Below, one piece after another: positions 35,490 to 44,507 of a stretch of DNA of 64,000 nucleotides. Origin of the DNA: an uncultured Pelagibacteraceae bacterium (GTDB lineage: Bacteria; Pseudomonadota; Alphaproteobacteria; Pelagibacterales; Pelagibacteraceae). Each line of letters begins with the position of its first letter. Position 1 is the stretch's first letter. Made by a program: the position numbers and the translations under genes. Where the stretch lies: assembly GCA_902533075.1 (NCBI GenBank), contig CACAKN010000001.1:1-64000 (forward strand). Reading direction: 5' to 3'. Under the pieces are notes generated by a model, which ran no database searches, had not been told where the DNA came from, and saw only the letters and a program-made list of their open reading frames with translations.

Positions 35490-36706
35490 CATCTGAAAAA
35501 TTTATAAGAAACAAAACAGCATTAGTCACTTTAATTGCTGCAAGTGCAGTAGTGCTTATTTCACTTGGTGTAAGACAAACATTTGGAATGTTTTTCATGG
35601 ATTTTAAGGATGATTTAGGCATATCATTAACTCAATCTGGTTTATCCATAGGTTTGCAAATGCTAATGTGGGGACTAACTGGCCCTATTTTCGGAGCCAT
35701 AGCAGATAAACATGGTGGTCATAAAGCAATTTTTTTAGCCTTTTTATTTTTTATAGCTGGTGTTTATTTTTTATACGCAGGACCCAACACTGGAATCTTT
35801 TTTCAAATCGATATGGGAATCTTAATTGGAATCGGTTTAGGTGGCACCGCAATAAGTATACCAATGTCAATTGTTGGAAAACATTTTCCATTATCAAATA
35901 GAACCATTGCAATGAGTATAGTTACTGCAGTAGGATCGTTTGGATATTTTTTATCTCCGTTATTAACTGAATATTCTTTGACTGAGAATGGATGGCAGAA
36001 TACTCTATTTGCATTTTTAATAGCATTGTTAATTGGTTTAGTTTTTGCTTTTTTCGTAAGATCCCCTTCATTAGAACAAAGTATTGAAAAACCTAATAAT
36101 CAAGGGACATTAGAAGCACTTAAAGAGGCTTTTGGAACTAAAAGTTACTTACTTTTGTTGTCAGGTTTTTTTGTTTGCGGATTTCATATTACTTTAGTTG
36201 GTACACATGTACCAACATATGTAATTGATAGAGGTCTAGAAAGCTGGACTGCAGCTGCAATTTTATCATTGATTGGATTATTTAATATTTTTGGATCTTT
36301 ACTTAGTGGTTATCTTTCATCGAAGATGAGTAAAAAAATAATTCTAAGTGTGATTTATAGCTTAAGGGGTATTTCAATTATTTTATTCATTTTTTTACCA
36401 GCTAGTAATATTAATGCATTTATTTTTGGAGCAAGTTTTGGATTTTTATGGTTATCAACAGTTCCTGCAACAAGTGGAATAGTTGCACATATTTTTGGAA
36501 CAAAGTATTTAGGTCTGTTATATGGAATTGTTTTTTTAAGTCATCAGGTTGGCTCTTTTTTTGGAGCTTATTTAGGTGGGTTATTTCATGATATATATGG
36601 GTCATATGATTATGCGTGGTATTTAGCAATTGCTTTATCTGTATTTGCCGCAATAATTCATTTACCAATTAGAGAGGAATCAGTTTTAAGATTAAGAACA
36701 GAATAA
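35486..36706 (+). CDS. Major facilitator superfamily transporter
   Basis: This 406-residue protein has 12 membrane helices and the MFS motif between helices 2 and 3 (GPIFGAIADKHGGHKA). The LIAASAVVLISLGVRQTFGMF start resembles OFA/monocarboxylate-type carriers. The substrate is unknown. The four-base overlap with metC and the one-base gap to pabB suggest a continuous transcription unit metC-MFS-pabBAC. Confidence 0.88.
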   Translation: MTSEKFIRNKTALVTLIAASAVVLISLGVRQTFGMFFMDFKDDLGISLTQSGLSIGLQMLMWGLTGPIFGAIADKHGGHKAIFLAFLFFIAGVYFLYAGPNTGIFFQIDMGILIGIGLGGTAISIPMSIVGKHFPLSNRTIAMSIVTAVGSFGYFLSPLLTEYSLTENGWQNTLFAFLIALLIGLVFAFFVRSPSLEQSIEKPNNQGTLEALKEAFGTKSYLLLLSGFFVCGFHITLVGTHVPTYVIDRGLESWTAAAILSLIGLFNIFGSLLSGYLSSKMSKKIILSVIYSLRGISIILFIFLPASNINAFIFGASFGFLWLSTVPATSGIVAHIFGTKYLGLLYGIVFLSHQVGSFFGAYLGGLFHDIYGSYDYAWYLAIALSVFAAIIHLPIREESVLRLRTE

Positions 36707-36707
36707 A

Positions 36708-37862
36708 TTGAAAAAAAAAAATCAACTTTTAGAGATAAATAAGTCAGGTAAACCATTTATTATATATAAATCAAAAAATGGTTTTGATTTATATACCAAC
36801 TTTTCACAAAAAATAATTTTAAATAATTTAAATATTCACAAGTTTCTAAATAAACAACATAAAAAAAAATCAAATAAAACAGATCTACATATAGGATTTT
36901 TTGGATATGAATTATTAAATAATTTGATTGGTATTAAAATTCCAAGACAAAATCATGTTAATTTTCCAAAAGGTATTTTTTATAAACCAGAAAAAAAAAT
37001 AAGTTTGAGTAATAATTTAGATTATAAATATGTAAAAAAACACAAAAGTAAAAATTTTAAAATAAATATTAATAAAAATTCTTATACAAAAATATTCAAT
37101 AAATTTAAAAAAAAAATTAAAAGTGGTGAAACGTATCAAATTAAAATTTGCACAAAATATAAAAAAAAATCTAAAATTGATCCTTTAGATTTTTTTTCAA
37201 GATTATCAAAAACAAATTTAGCTCCGGAGGCATTTATGATTAAAGATCGTAATTATTCCATCATAAGCTGTTCACCAGAAAATTTGATAACAAAAAAGGG
37301 TTCAGTAATCTCAACGAAACCAATTGCAGGAACTGTAAAAAAAACTAGATTCCTAAATAAAAAAAAAGCTCTTAATTATTTTAGAAAAAATCTAAAAGAG
37401 ACTAAAGAACACAATATGATTGTTGATATGGAGAGAAATGATTTATCAAGGGTTTGTAAGGTTGGAACCGTTAAATTATCAAAACAGAAAATTATAGAGG
37501 AATATAAAGATTTGTTTCATTACGTAAGTCTAATTAAGGGTAAACTTAAAAAAAATATTAAAAATATCGATATTGTAAAAGCTATGATGCCAGGAGGTTC
37601 TGTCATTGGTTGTCCAAAAATAAACACTCTAAATCTTTTAAATAATCAAGAAAAAGAAAATAGAAATATTTATACAGGTAGTTTTGGATATATTAAATTT
37701 AATGGGGATATGAGATTTAATATTATTATTAGATCAATTTTAAATTATAAAGATTTTTCAGAAATTTCAGTAGCTTCAGGTGTAGTAGTAGATAGTAATT
37801 CTAGTCATGAATTTAGTGAAAATTACATTAAAGCAAAAGCATTAATTGATTTATTTAAATGA
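36708..37862 (+). CDS. pabB: Aminodeoxychorismate synthase component I (PabB-like)
   Basis: This is a 384-residue chorismate-utilising enzyme. The binding-core motifs are SCSPENLI, KPIAGT (205-209), EHNMIVDMERNDLSRV and MMPGGSVIGCPKINTLNLL. Residue 207 is Ala, as in TrpE, where many PabB proteins have the nucleophilic Lys (PIKGT), so anthranilate synthase cannot be ruled out by sequence. Neighbours (a glutamine amidotransferase and an aminotransferase-IV lyase) favour p-aminobenzoate synthesis for folate. The start is a TTG at 36708, one base after the previous stop. It overlaps pabA by four bases. Confidence 0.82.
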   Translation: MKKKNQLLEINKSGKPFIIYKSKNGFDLYTNFSQKIILNNLNIHKFLNKQHKKKSNKTDLHIGFFGYELLNNLIGIKIPRQNHVNFPKGIFYKPEKKISLSNNLDYKYVKKHKSKNFKININKNSYTKIFNKFKKKIKSGETYQIKICTKYKKKSKIDPLDFFSRLSKTNLAPEAFMIKDRNYSIISCSPENLITKKGSVISTKPIAGTVKKTRFLNKKKALNYFRKNLKETKEHNMIVDMERNDLSRVCKVGTVKLSKQKIIEEYKDLFHYVSLIKGKLKKNIKNIDIVKAMMPGGSVIGCPKINTLNLLNNQEKENRNIYTGSFGYIKFNGDMRFNIIIRSILNYKDFSEISVASGVVVDSNSSHEFSENYIKAKALIDLFK

Positions 37863-38416
37863 TTTATATTATCGATCATAACGACTCTTTTACTTATAAT
37901 GTGGTTCATCAATTTTCATTATATGATGAAGTCGAATGTGATAATTATAATGCGATAAGCGAGAGTAAACTAAAAAAAGCTTCTGTAATAATCTTTTCAC
38001 CTGGACCAGGAAATCCAAAAGATTATCCTTCTAGTTCAAAAATTTACAAAAAATTTAGAGGAAAAAAGAAAATTATTGGTATTTGTTTGGGATTTCAGCA
38101 AATACTATTTTGTGAAGGGGCAAAAATAGTAGAACAGAAAAAGATATATCATGGGTTTCAATCTAATATTCAAGTAATTAATAACAATTCATTATTTAAA
38201 AAAGGAAAAAAATTTAAAGTTGGCAGATATCATTCTTTAAAATTAAAAGAGCCTTTTAAAATAAGAAATTTTGAGATAACTATGAGATGTTTAGAATCGA
38301 AAGCAGCTATGGCTTTTGAAAATAATAAAGATAAAATTTATGGATTTCAATTTCACCCAGAGTCTTTTTTAACTATCAATGGCAATTTACTTATTAAAAA
38401 GATCTTATCAGCTTAG
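37859..38416 (+). CDS. pabA: Glutamine amidotransferase (PabA/TrpG)
   Basis: This 185-residue class I glutamine amidotransferase supplies ammonia to PabB. SPGPGNP is at 48-54, the nucleophile is C76 in GICLGFQQ, and His166 and Glu168 are in FQFHPESF. It lies between pabB and pabC with overlaps on both sides (4 and 38 bases). In many bacteria one such subunit serves both PabB and TrpE. Confidence 0.9.
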   Translation: MIYIIDHNDSFTYNVVHQFSLYDEVECDNYNAISESKLKKASVIIFSPGPGNPKDYPSSSKIYKKFRGKKKIIGICLGFQQILFCEGAKIVEQKKIYHGFQSNIQVINNNSLFKKGKKFKVGRYHSLKLKEPFKIRNFEITMRCLESKAAMAFENNKDKIYGFQFHPESFLTINGNLLIKKILSA

Positions 38417-39152
38417 GGATCTACGAGAAGTAGGATTTAAAGATTTGTGGGGTGACCATGGTATCTTTACTACAATGTGGGTTTTTGGGAAACCTGCAAA
38501 AATTTTATTTTTTAAAAATCATATAAAGAATTTGATTAAATCTCTTCATATATACGGTATTAAGAAAAGATCTCTCGAAAAAGACATTCTAAAAATTATA
38601 AATAAAAACTTATCTAGAAAGATTAATTACAACCACCTCTTAAGGTTTGCTGTAAATAAAAAGATTTATTCCATATCTTTGAGAAAAAAGGTAAGTCCAA
38701 ATTCAAATTTTGATTTAAAGTTGATTAATTTGAAACGGGAAAAACCTCAATATAAAAATTTGAAGTATAAAAAAATTTTAAGACATTTAAAAAAACTAGA
38801 TAACTCCAAATCAGACATAGGCATTATTAATAATAAGAAAATATTAGAAACTGGTACTTGTAATATTTTATTTATTAGACATAATAAAGTTTACACTCCA
38901 ATAAAAGGTTACTATGAGGGCATTACACTTAAATTTTTTAGAAGTAAAATTAATAGAATAATTAAAAAAGATATATTTCTTAAAGATTTTAAAAGCTATG
39001 ATGAAATATTATTAGTTGGTTCTGGCAAGGGTATAGCTTCAATCAAAACAATCAAACAAATTGGCTGGAAAAGAAAAAATTTAAAAAAATTTAGAGTTTT
39101 ATCAAAGTATTATAATTCAATAATTAACAAGTGTAGGCCATATAAATTTTAA
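38379..39152 (+). CDS. pabC: Aminotransferase class IV, aminodeoxychorismate lyase-like (PabC)
   Basis: This 257-residue fold-type IV PLP protein is expected to eliminate pyruvate from aminodeoxychorismate to give p-aminobenzoate. The DHGIFTTMW segment near residue 26, the FKNHIKNLIKSL helix and LETGTCNILFIRHNKVYTP match the family. It is quite divergent and lysine-rich. The first ATG gives a 38-base overlap with pabA; a TTG at 38445 (KDLWGDHG) would start closer to the family N-terminus and avoid the overlap, so the start is uncertain. Confidence 0.75.
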   Translation: MAIYLLKRSYQLRDLREVGFKDLWGDHGIFTTMWVFGKPAKILFFKNHIKNLIKSLHIYGIKKRSLEKDILKIINKNLSRKINYNHLLRFAVNKKIYSISLRKKVSPNSNFDLKLINLKREKPQYKNLKYKKILRHLKKLDNSKSDIGIINNKKILETGTCNILFIRHNKVYTPIKGYYEGITLKFFRSKINRIIKKDIFLKDFKSYDEILLVGSGKGIASIKTIKQIGWKRKNLKKFRVLSKYYNSIINKCRPYKF

Positions 39153-39156
39153 CAAT

Positions 39157-39555
39157 ATGATAGATCCAAATAACCCATGTTTATTTTGTGATATCAAAAA
39201 AAGTGGGTGTACTCATGAAAATGAACTTGCTTATGTAAGTTATGACTCTTATCCTGTTTCAGAACATCATTGTTTAGTCATTCCTAAAAGACACATAAAA
39301 AATTATTTTGATTTAACAAACGAAGAACTCTTAGCGTGTAATAATCTAATTAAGATAGTTAAAAATGAAATCACAAATAAAGATAAATCAGTAAGAGGTT
39401 TTAATTTAGGAACAAATATCGGCAAAGTTTCTGGTCAATCAATTTATCATTGTCATTTTCATCTTATTCCTCGCAGAGAGGGAGATGTAAAGAATCCTCA
39501 AGGTGGAATAAGATCTGTTATTCCAGGTAAGCAACATTATAAACGAAAAAAATAG
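39157..39555 (+). CDS. HIT-family nucleotide hydrolase
   Basis: This 132-residue histidine-triad protein has the triad HCHFH at residues 98-102 (H98, H100, H102). The zinc-type cysteines in PCLFCDIKKSGC and the KRHIKNYFDLT segment fit HINT/Ap4A-hydrolase-like proteins. It starts four bases after pabC and probably ends that transcription unit, since a promoter-like region and the apr genes follow. Confidence 0.92.
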   Translation: MIDPNNPCLFCDIKKSGCTHENELAYVSYDSYPVSEHHCLVIPKRHIKNYFDLTNEELLACNNLIKIVKNEITNKDKSVRGFNLGTNIGKVSGQSIYHCHFHLIPRREGDVKNPQGGIRSVIPGKQHYKRKK

Positions 39556-39603
39556 CCTGTTATTAAAGACAAATTGACCCTAGTTTGAGGTTGATCTATT
39601 TTT

Positions 39604-39633
39604 TTGAACTATATATAAAATCTAAAATATAAA
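39604..39633 (+). promoter_or_regulatory. Candidate promoter of the aprMBA unit
   Basis: TTGAAC (39604-39609) and TATAAA (39628-39633) are spaced by 18 bases, and AAAGGCGG precedes the aprM ATG at 39658. It occupies most of the 102-base gap after the HIT gene. Confidence 0.4.
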
Positions 39634-39657
39634 TCAAAAATTTAACTAAAGGCGGAA

Positions 39658-40452
39658 ATGTTAAATAACAATCCTTTTTCTTTATTAGCTGAAGCTGTAT
39701 CACCACTTGCTATGCAAGGTTTTATTATTACAATGGTACTTTTGATTGCAGTTGGAACAATTATACAAATGATACATCATAAAAATTTAACTTACTTTTT
39801 TAATAATGCAAAAAAAGCAAAATTAGCTGCAACTAAAGAATTAGGAGTAGGTGAAAAAACATCAATCATTGCTAAAACAGCTGTAGTTGATATTGGAACA
39901 ACATCCGAACTTGGTTTTGGGAAAAGAAGGCTAGCTCACGTCCTTGGAATGTACGGAACGATTTTATTTTGGATATCCTCTACAGTTTTAGTTTTTTGTT
40001 ATACGGGTGCAGGTAAATCAAACTCAGAAACATGGTCAATGCTTTGGCACGTTGGTGCAATCTTAACTTGCTTAGGTGGTTATTGGTTCTGGTTTTTTTT
40101 AAGAGTAGATGTCTCCGCAGAAGCTCACCCTTGGTATAGAATTATTAAGGCAGACTTATTTGTACTGGCGTTGCTTGCTTGTGCAACTTTTGGACTAGCG
40201 TGGTCATATACTCAATTTAATAATCAAATGGGTCTCTCTTATTTATTTTTAACTTTATTTGTCGCTTCAAACTTGATTCTATTTGGTGGTGTATATTGGT
40301 CTAAGTTTGCACATATGTTTTATAAACCTGGAGCAGCAATTCAAAAAAACTTAGCAGAAGCTGATGGTTCAAGAGACAATTTACCACCACCAGCAGACGC
40401 ACCTAAGCAATTTGGCCTAGGTATAAAAAGAGAAGAGCCAAAGCACTATTAA
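39658..40452 (+). CDS. aprM: APS reductase membrane anchor AprM
   Basis: This 264-residue membrane protein has about five to six helices and is followed by aprB and aprA. It contains His-bearing helices (AHVLGMYGTILFW; SMLWHVGAILTCLGGYWFWF), as expected for a heme- or quinone-interacting electron-transfer subunit. AprM occurs with AprBA in SAR11 and some sulfur oxidisers lacking QmoABC and passes electrons from APS reductase to the membrane. The C-terminal tail is soluble and proline-rich. The call depends on gene order and topology. Confidence 0.85.
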   Translation: MLNNNPFSLLAEAVSPLAMQGFIITMVLLIAVGTIIQMIHHKNLTYFFNNAKKAKLAATKELGVGEKTSIIAKTAVVDIGTTSELGFGKRRLAHVLGMYGTILFWISSTVLVFCYTGAGKSNSETWSMLWHVGAILTCLGGYWFWFFLRVDVSAEAHPWYRIIKADLFVLALLACATFGLAWSYTQFNNQMGLSYLFLTLFVASNLILFGGVYWSKFAHMFYKPGAAIQKNLAEADGSRDNLPPPADAPKQFGLGIKREEPKHY

Positions 40453-40484
40453 TATGTTAATAAAAAAAGGAAAAAAATAAAATT

Positions 40485-40955
40485 ATGTCAACTTTTGTAT
40501 ATATGACTAGATGTGATGGCTGTGGTCATTGCGTGGATATATGCCCTTCAGATATTATGCACATTGATGAAAATATAAGACGTGCAAAAAACATTGAGCC
40601 TAATTTTTGCTGGGAATGCTACTCATGTGTGAAAGCTTGTCCAAATCATGCTATTGATGTTAGAGGTTATGCTGATTTTGCACCTATGGGTCATAGTGTT
40701 AGAGTTAGAAGAGAAGAAGAAAAAGGAACAATTTCCTGGAAAATAAAATTTAGAAATGGAACAGAGAAAAACTTTGTCTCTCCAATAACAACAAAACCTT
40801 GGGGTAAGTTTATTCCTAAGCTTGCTGAAGGTGATAAGCCCAACCAAGGGGAAATTAATTCTCAAAGACTTTATACTGAGCCTGAGGGTTTAAATACAAA
40901 ACAAGAATTACCCTCTGTTCCAAAAGAAGCATTTAAAAAAGGAGTTTATTATTAA
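40485..40955 (+). CDS. aprB: Adenylylsulfate reductase beta subunit AprB
   Basis: This 156-residue electron-transfer subunit has two [4Fe-4S] clusters, with C10, C13, C16 and C20, and C42, C45, C48 and C52 (CWECYSCVKAC). The C-terminal half wraps the alpha subunit and has the typical VRVRREEEKGTISWKIKFRN. In this sulfite-oxidising context it would take electrons from AprA as sulfite and AMP form APS. The stop overlaps the aprA start by one base. Confidence 0.95.
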   Translation: MSTFVYMTRCDGCGHCVDICPSDIMHIDENIRRAKNIEPNFCWECYSCVKACPNHAIDVRGYADFAPMGHSVRVRREEEKGTISWKIKFRNGTEKNFVSPITTKPWGKFIPKLAEGDKPNQGEINSQRLYTEPEGLNTKQELPSVPKEAFKKGVYY

Positions 40956-42814
40956 TGGCTAAACACAAAACTCACTATGAAGAATGTGATATACTAGTTG
41001 TTGGCGGCGGTATGGCCGGAACTGGTGCCACATTTGAAGCTAGACATTGGGGAAGAGATTTAAAAATAGTTTGTGTAGAAAAAGCAAATATAGACAGAAG
41101 TGGAGCTGTTGCACAAGGCTTGTATGCAATTAATTGTTATATGGGTATGCAATGGGATGAAAATCAACCAGAGGACCATGTAAGATACGCACGAAATGAT
41201 CTAATGGGTATGGTTAGAGAAGACTTAGGATATGATATGGCTCGTCATGTAGACTCAACTGTACATATGTTTGACGAGTGGGGTTTACCGATGATGAAAA
41301 ATGAAAAAACAGGAAGGTATTTGAGAGAAGGTAAATGGCAAATTATGATACATGGTGAAAGCTACAAACCAATAGTTGCCGAAGCTGCAAAAAAATCTGC
41401 AGATAAAATTTATAATAGGATAATGGTAACACATTTGTTAATGGATGAGTCTCAAGAAAATCGAATTGGTGGTGCTGTAGGTTTTAATATGAGAACAGGA
41501 GACTTTCATGTATTTAGAGCTAAGACAGTCATAGTTGCAGCTGGTGGAGCTTCGCATATTTTTAAACCAAGATCTGTCGGAGAAGGTATGGGTAGAACCT
41601 GGTATGCACCATGGAGCAATGGTTCAGCTTATGCTTTACCTATAGCAGCAGGTGCAAAAATGACTCAAATGGAAAACAGAATTGTTTTATGTAGATTTAA
41701 AGATGGATATGGTCCAGTTGGTGCATATTTTTTACATTTAAAAACTTACACACAAAATGCTAATGGTGAAAATTATGAGAAGAAATGGTATGATCAAACA
41801 AAAGAACTAGTTGGTGAATATATAGATCATCATCCAACTCCTACTTGTTTAAGAAATCACGCATTTATTCAAGAGGTAGCCTCAGGTAATGGACCAATTC
41901 ATATGGTTACGACTGAGGCTTTTCAAGATCCTCACTTAGAAACAGTTGGTTGGGAAAACTTTTTAGGAATGACTGTAGGTCAAGCAGTTGTTTGGGCATC
42001 GCAAAATATTGATCCTAAATATACTAATCCTGAATTGACTACTTCGGAACCTTACGTAATGGGCTCACATGCAACTTGCTCTGGTGCCTGGGTAAGTGGA
42101 CCTGAAGATTTATCTCCACCAGAATATTTTTGGGGATACAATAGAATGTTAACTATAGATGGACTTTTTGGAGCTGGAGATACAGTTGGTGGAAGTGCAC
42201 ATAAATTTTCATCTGGCTCATTCACAGAAGGAAGATTGGCTGCTAAAGCTGCGGTAAAATACATTGAAGATCAAAAAGCTAAAGATATTAAAGTTTCTGA
42301 CAAGCAATGTGAAGATTTTAAAAAGGCAGTTTATAAGCCGTTAGATAACTACACTGTTGCTCAAAATGAAATAACAGGAGGAACGGTTTCTCCTAGTTAT
42401 ATCTCTCCTATTCAAGGTTTACAAAGACTCCAAAAAATTATGGATGAATATGTTGGAGGAATAACTTCAAATTATATGACAAATGGAAATTTACTTAAAA
42501 AAGGTTTAGAGTTGCTAGCTTGGCTGCAAGAAGATTTAGAGCATGTTGGTGCAGAAGATTATCATCAGTTAATGAGAGCTTGGGAATTAAAGCACAGAGC
42601 CTTAACCTCGCAATGTGTGACTGAACATACTCTATTTAGAGAAGAAACTCGTTGGCCAGGATATTATTACAGGGGAGATCACATGAAGCTTGATGATGAA
42701 AATTGGCATTGCTTAACAGTTTCTAGAAGAGATCCAAATACTGGAAAATTCACAATGGAAAAAGTACCAGTATACCATATAGTAGACGAGAAAGAGAAAA
42801 AGAAAGCCTCATAA
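40955..42814 (+). CDS. aprA: Adenylylsulfate reductase alpha subunit AprA
   Basis: This FAD-binding catalytic subunit is 619 residues long, of the fumarate-reductase flavoprotein type. The Rossmann loop VVGGGMAGTG lies near residues 15-24. RSGAVAQGLYAIN, the TVIVAAGGASHIF segment, GAGDTVGGSAHKFSSGSF and the C-terminal TRWPGYYYRGDH are hallmark regions. It interconverts APS with sulfite plus AMP; with suyAB, xsc and sulfite exporters nearby it probably runs oxidatively, consuming sulfonate-derived sulfite. Confidence 0.97.
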   Translation: MAKHKTHYEECDILVVGGGMAGTGATFEARHWGRDLKIVCVEKANIDRSGAVAQGLYAINCYMGMQWDENQPEDHVRYARNDLMGMVREDLGYDMARHVDSTVHMFDEWGLPMMKNEKTGRYLREGKWQIMIHGESYKPIVAEAAKKSADKIYNRIMVTHLLMDESQENRIGGAVGFNMRTGDFHVFRAKTVIVAAGGASHIFKPRSVGEGMGRTWYAPWSNGSAYALPIAAGAKMTQMENRIVLCRFKDGYGPVGAYFLHLKTYTQNANGENYEKKWYDQTKELVGEYIDHHPTPTCLRNHAFIQEVASGNGPIHMVTTEAFQDPHLETVGWENFLGMTVGQAVVWASQNIDPKYTNPELTTSEPYVMGSHATCSGAWVSGPEDLSPPEYFWGYNRMLTIDGLFGAGDTVGGSAHKFSSGSFTEGRLAAKAAVKYIEDQKAKDIKVSDKQCEDFKKAVYKPLDNYTVAQNEITGGTVSPSYISPIQGLQRLQKIMDEYVGGITSNYMTNGNLLKKGLELLAWLQEDLEHVGAEDYHQLMRAWELKHRALTSQCVTEHTLFREETRWPGYYYRGDHMKLDDENWHCLTVSRRDPNTGKFTMEKVPVYHIVDEKEKKKAS

Positions 42815-42833
42815 AAAAATATATTAATAACTT

Positions 42834-43184
42834 ATGGATTTGTTGTCTAAATCTGATGATGAGATATTTTCAATTGGTAAGCCATTTTGGGAAAATTTAG
42901 TAAGATCCTCAAATCTTAAAGACTATGGTGGTTTTACTAAAGATTTTTCAACTCAAATGTTGTTTGGTGCAAATGAAGTTGAGCTTGGAAAACAGTGGGC
43001 TAATAATGAGCTTATAACAAATTTAAACGAAACTTATGAGCCTTTTGGAACACTTAGGAGAGGGGAGCATATTACTGTGCTAATTAAGCAAACAAACAAG
43101 AAAATTCCAGGTGAGTTCTTGGGAAGACTTGTCTTAGGAGTTGAGGATGGTGAGATCAAGGTATTTGGGGCAACAATTTATTAA
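42834..43184 (+). CDS. Conserved-looking hypothetical protein next to aprA, 116 residues
   Basis: This soluble protein has no signal peptide and no cysteines. The N-terminal half is helical and acidic (LLSKSDDEIFSIGKPFWENL), and the C-terminal half is strand-rich with HITVLIKQTNKKIPGEFLGR and LVLGVEDGEIKVFGATIY. It starts 20 bases after aprA and is probably part of the apr transcript. I do not recognise the family. A role in APS reductase maturation or sulfite handling is a guess from position. Confidence 0.7.
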   Translation: MDLLSKSDDEIFSIGKPFWENLVRSSNLKDYGGFTKDFSTQMLFGANEVELGKQWANNELITNLNETYEPFGTLRRGEHITVLIKQTNKKIPGEFLGRLVLGVEDGEIKVFGATIY

Positions 43185-43251
43185 TAAAAAAATTAGTAAC
43201 GATTAAATAATAAATTGACAATTTTTTCACTAGGTGTATTGAGGAAGTAAG

Positions 43252-43386
43252 ATGCATCTTTCAAATATAAAAATTCCTCAAAAAATTATAAACAAAAAAA
43301 CAACTTTTATTAAAACAGGGATTTTTTCTGCAATAGTTGCTTGTTGGGGTGTTATCTTAGTTGGAACTTTTGTAACTTTTAAATAA
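43252..43386 (+). CDS. Small single-helix membrane protein, 44 residues
   Basis: ATG at 43252 to TAA at 43384-43386, preceded by a good ribosome site (GAGGAAG). A basic N-terminus (about residues 1-20) is followed by one membrane helix (GIFSAIVACWGVILVGTFVTF). It lies in the 228-base gap between the 116-residue apr-linked gene and the TauE exporter, on the same strand, so it may be an accessory subunit of either. The remainder of the gap shows a TTGACA-like sequence at 43216-43221 and nothing else clear. Confidence 0.6.
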   Translation: MHLSNIKIPQKIINKKTTFIKTGIFSAIVACWGVILVGTFVTFK

Positions 43387-43412
43387 GCTATACTTAAGTT
43401 TTTTTATTTTAG

Positions 43413-44507
43413 ATGGATGTTTTTTTACCAATAGCACAAGTTTTTATTAATCCAGTTGAAATACTTTTATTAAGTGCAATTGTTGGGGTTCTATCAGGAC
43501 TATTTGGTGTCGGAGGTGGTTTTTTAATGACACCATTTTTAATTTTTATGGGTGTTCCTCCGGCATATGCTGTTGCAAATGAAGCAAATAATATTTTAGC
43601 AACTTCTGTATCAGGATCTACTACTCATTGGTTAAAAAATACTTTGGATTATAAAATGGGTTTTATGATTGTAATTGGTGGTTCAATTGGAACTGCTTTA
43701 GGTATTTATACTTTTACTTATTTTAAAGGTATTGGTAAGATTGATACTGTAATTTCTTTAGCGTACATGTATATCTTAGCAATAATAGGTACACTAATGC
43801 TTGTAGAAAGTCTTGGTGAAATAGACAAGGCAAAAAAGAATATAGTTGAAAGAAAAAAATTACACGTTCACTATTGGATACATGGCCTTCCTTTTAGAAT
43901 GAGATTTCCTAAATCAAAACTATATGAGAGTATATTTACTCCAATTTTAATCGGACTGTTAGTTGGTTTTATTGCTGCAATTATGGGAATAGGTGGTGCA
44001 TTTATTTTAGTACCGGCGATGATCTATATTATTAAAATGCCAACAAAGTTAGTTCCTGGAACCTCTTTATTTGTAACAATTTTTGTAAGTGTAATTGTTA
44101 CTTTCCTTCATTCAATTAATTATGGCTCAATAGATTTAATGTTGGTGGTTATGCTTGTTGTTGGATCAATCATAGGTGTTCAAGTGGGACAGAAACTTGG
44201 AGAACAAATTGATAGCTCAGGATTAAAAGCTCTTTTAGCAATTTTATTGTTAGTCGTGGGGATAGTAATTGCTTATGATACTTTTTTTGTTGATGAAATT
44301 CAAAAAGAGACAATGGGAATAATAGAAAAAGATTTAAATTTCTTTTCTAAATTTATCAAAGAATTTTCAAATGATATGCCATTCTTTTATGGATTGTTTT
44401 CAATTTTGTTTGCAGTATCACTTGGAATTGCTGCTGCATTTATAAGAAGATCTATTTCAAATTTTAGACATAAATATTTTAAAAAACCTGCAAAACAGTC
44501 TAAATAA
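43413..44507 (+). CDS. TauE/SafE-family sulfite exporter
   Basis: This 364-residue membrane protein has two TauE/SafE repeats, each with the glycine-rich motif (GVLSGLFGVGGGFLMTP near the start; GFIAAIMGIGGAFILVPAM in the second half), and a long soluble loop in between. This family exports sulfite and sulfoacetate-type anions in taurine degraders. Placement next to aprMBA and facing suyAB and xsc supports sulfite or sulfate export. Its stop overlaps the convergent YeiH-like gene by eight bases. Confidence 0.9.
   Translation: MDVFLPIAQVFINPVEILLLSAIVGVLSGLFGVGGGFLMTPFLIFMGVPPAYAVANEANNILATSVSGSTTHWLKNTLDYKMGFMIVIGGSIGTALGIYTFTYFKGIGKIDTVISLAYMYILAIIGTLMLVESLGEIDKAKKNIVERKKLHVHYWIHGLPFRMRFPKSKLYESIFTPILIGLLVGFIAAIMGIGGAFILVPAMIYIIKMPTKLVPGTSLFVTIFVSVIVTFLHSINYGSIDLMLVVMLVVGSIIGVQVGQKLGEQIDSSGLKALLAILLLVVGIVIAYDTFFVDEIQKETMGIIEKDLNFFSKFIKEFSNDMPFFYGLFSILFAVSLGIAAAFIRRSISNFRHKYFKKPAKQSK

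Noticed and set aside
37859-39152. Frameshift joining pabA and pabC
   Set aside because: pabA has its complete C-terminal HPE motif and normal length; the 38-base overlap is better explained by an uncertain pabC start.
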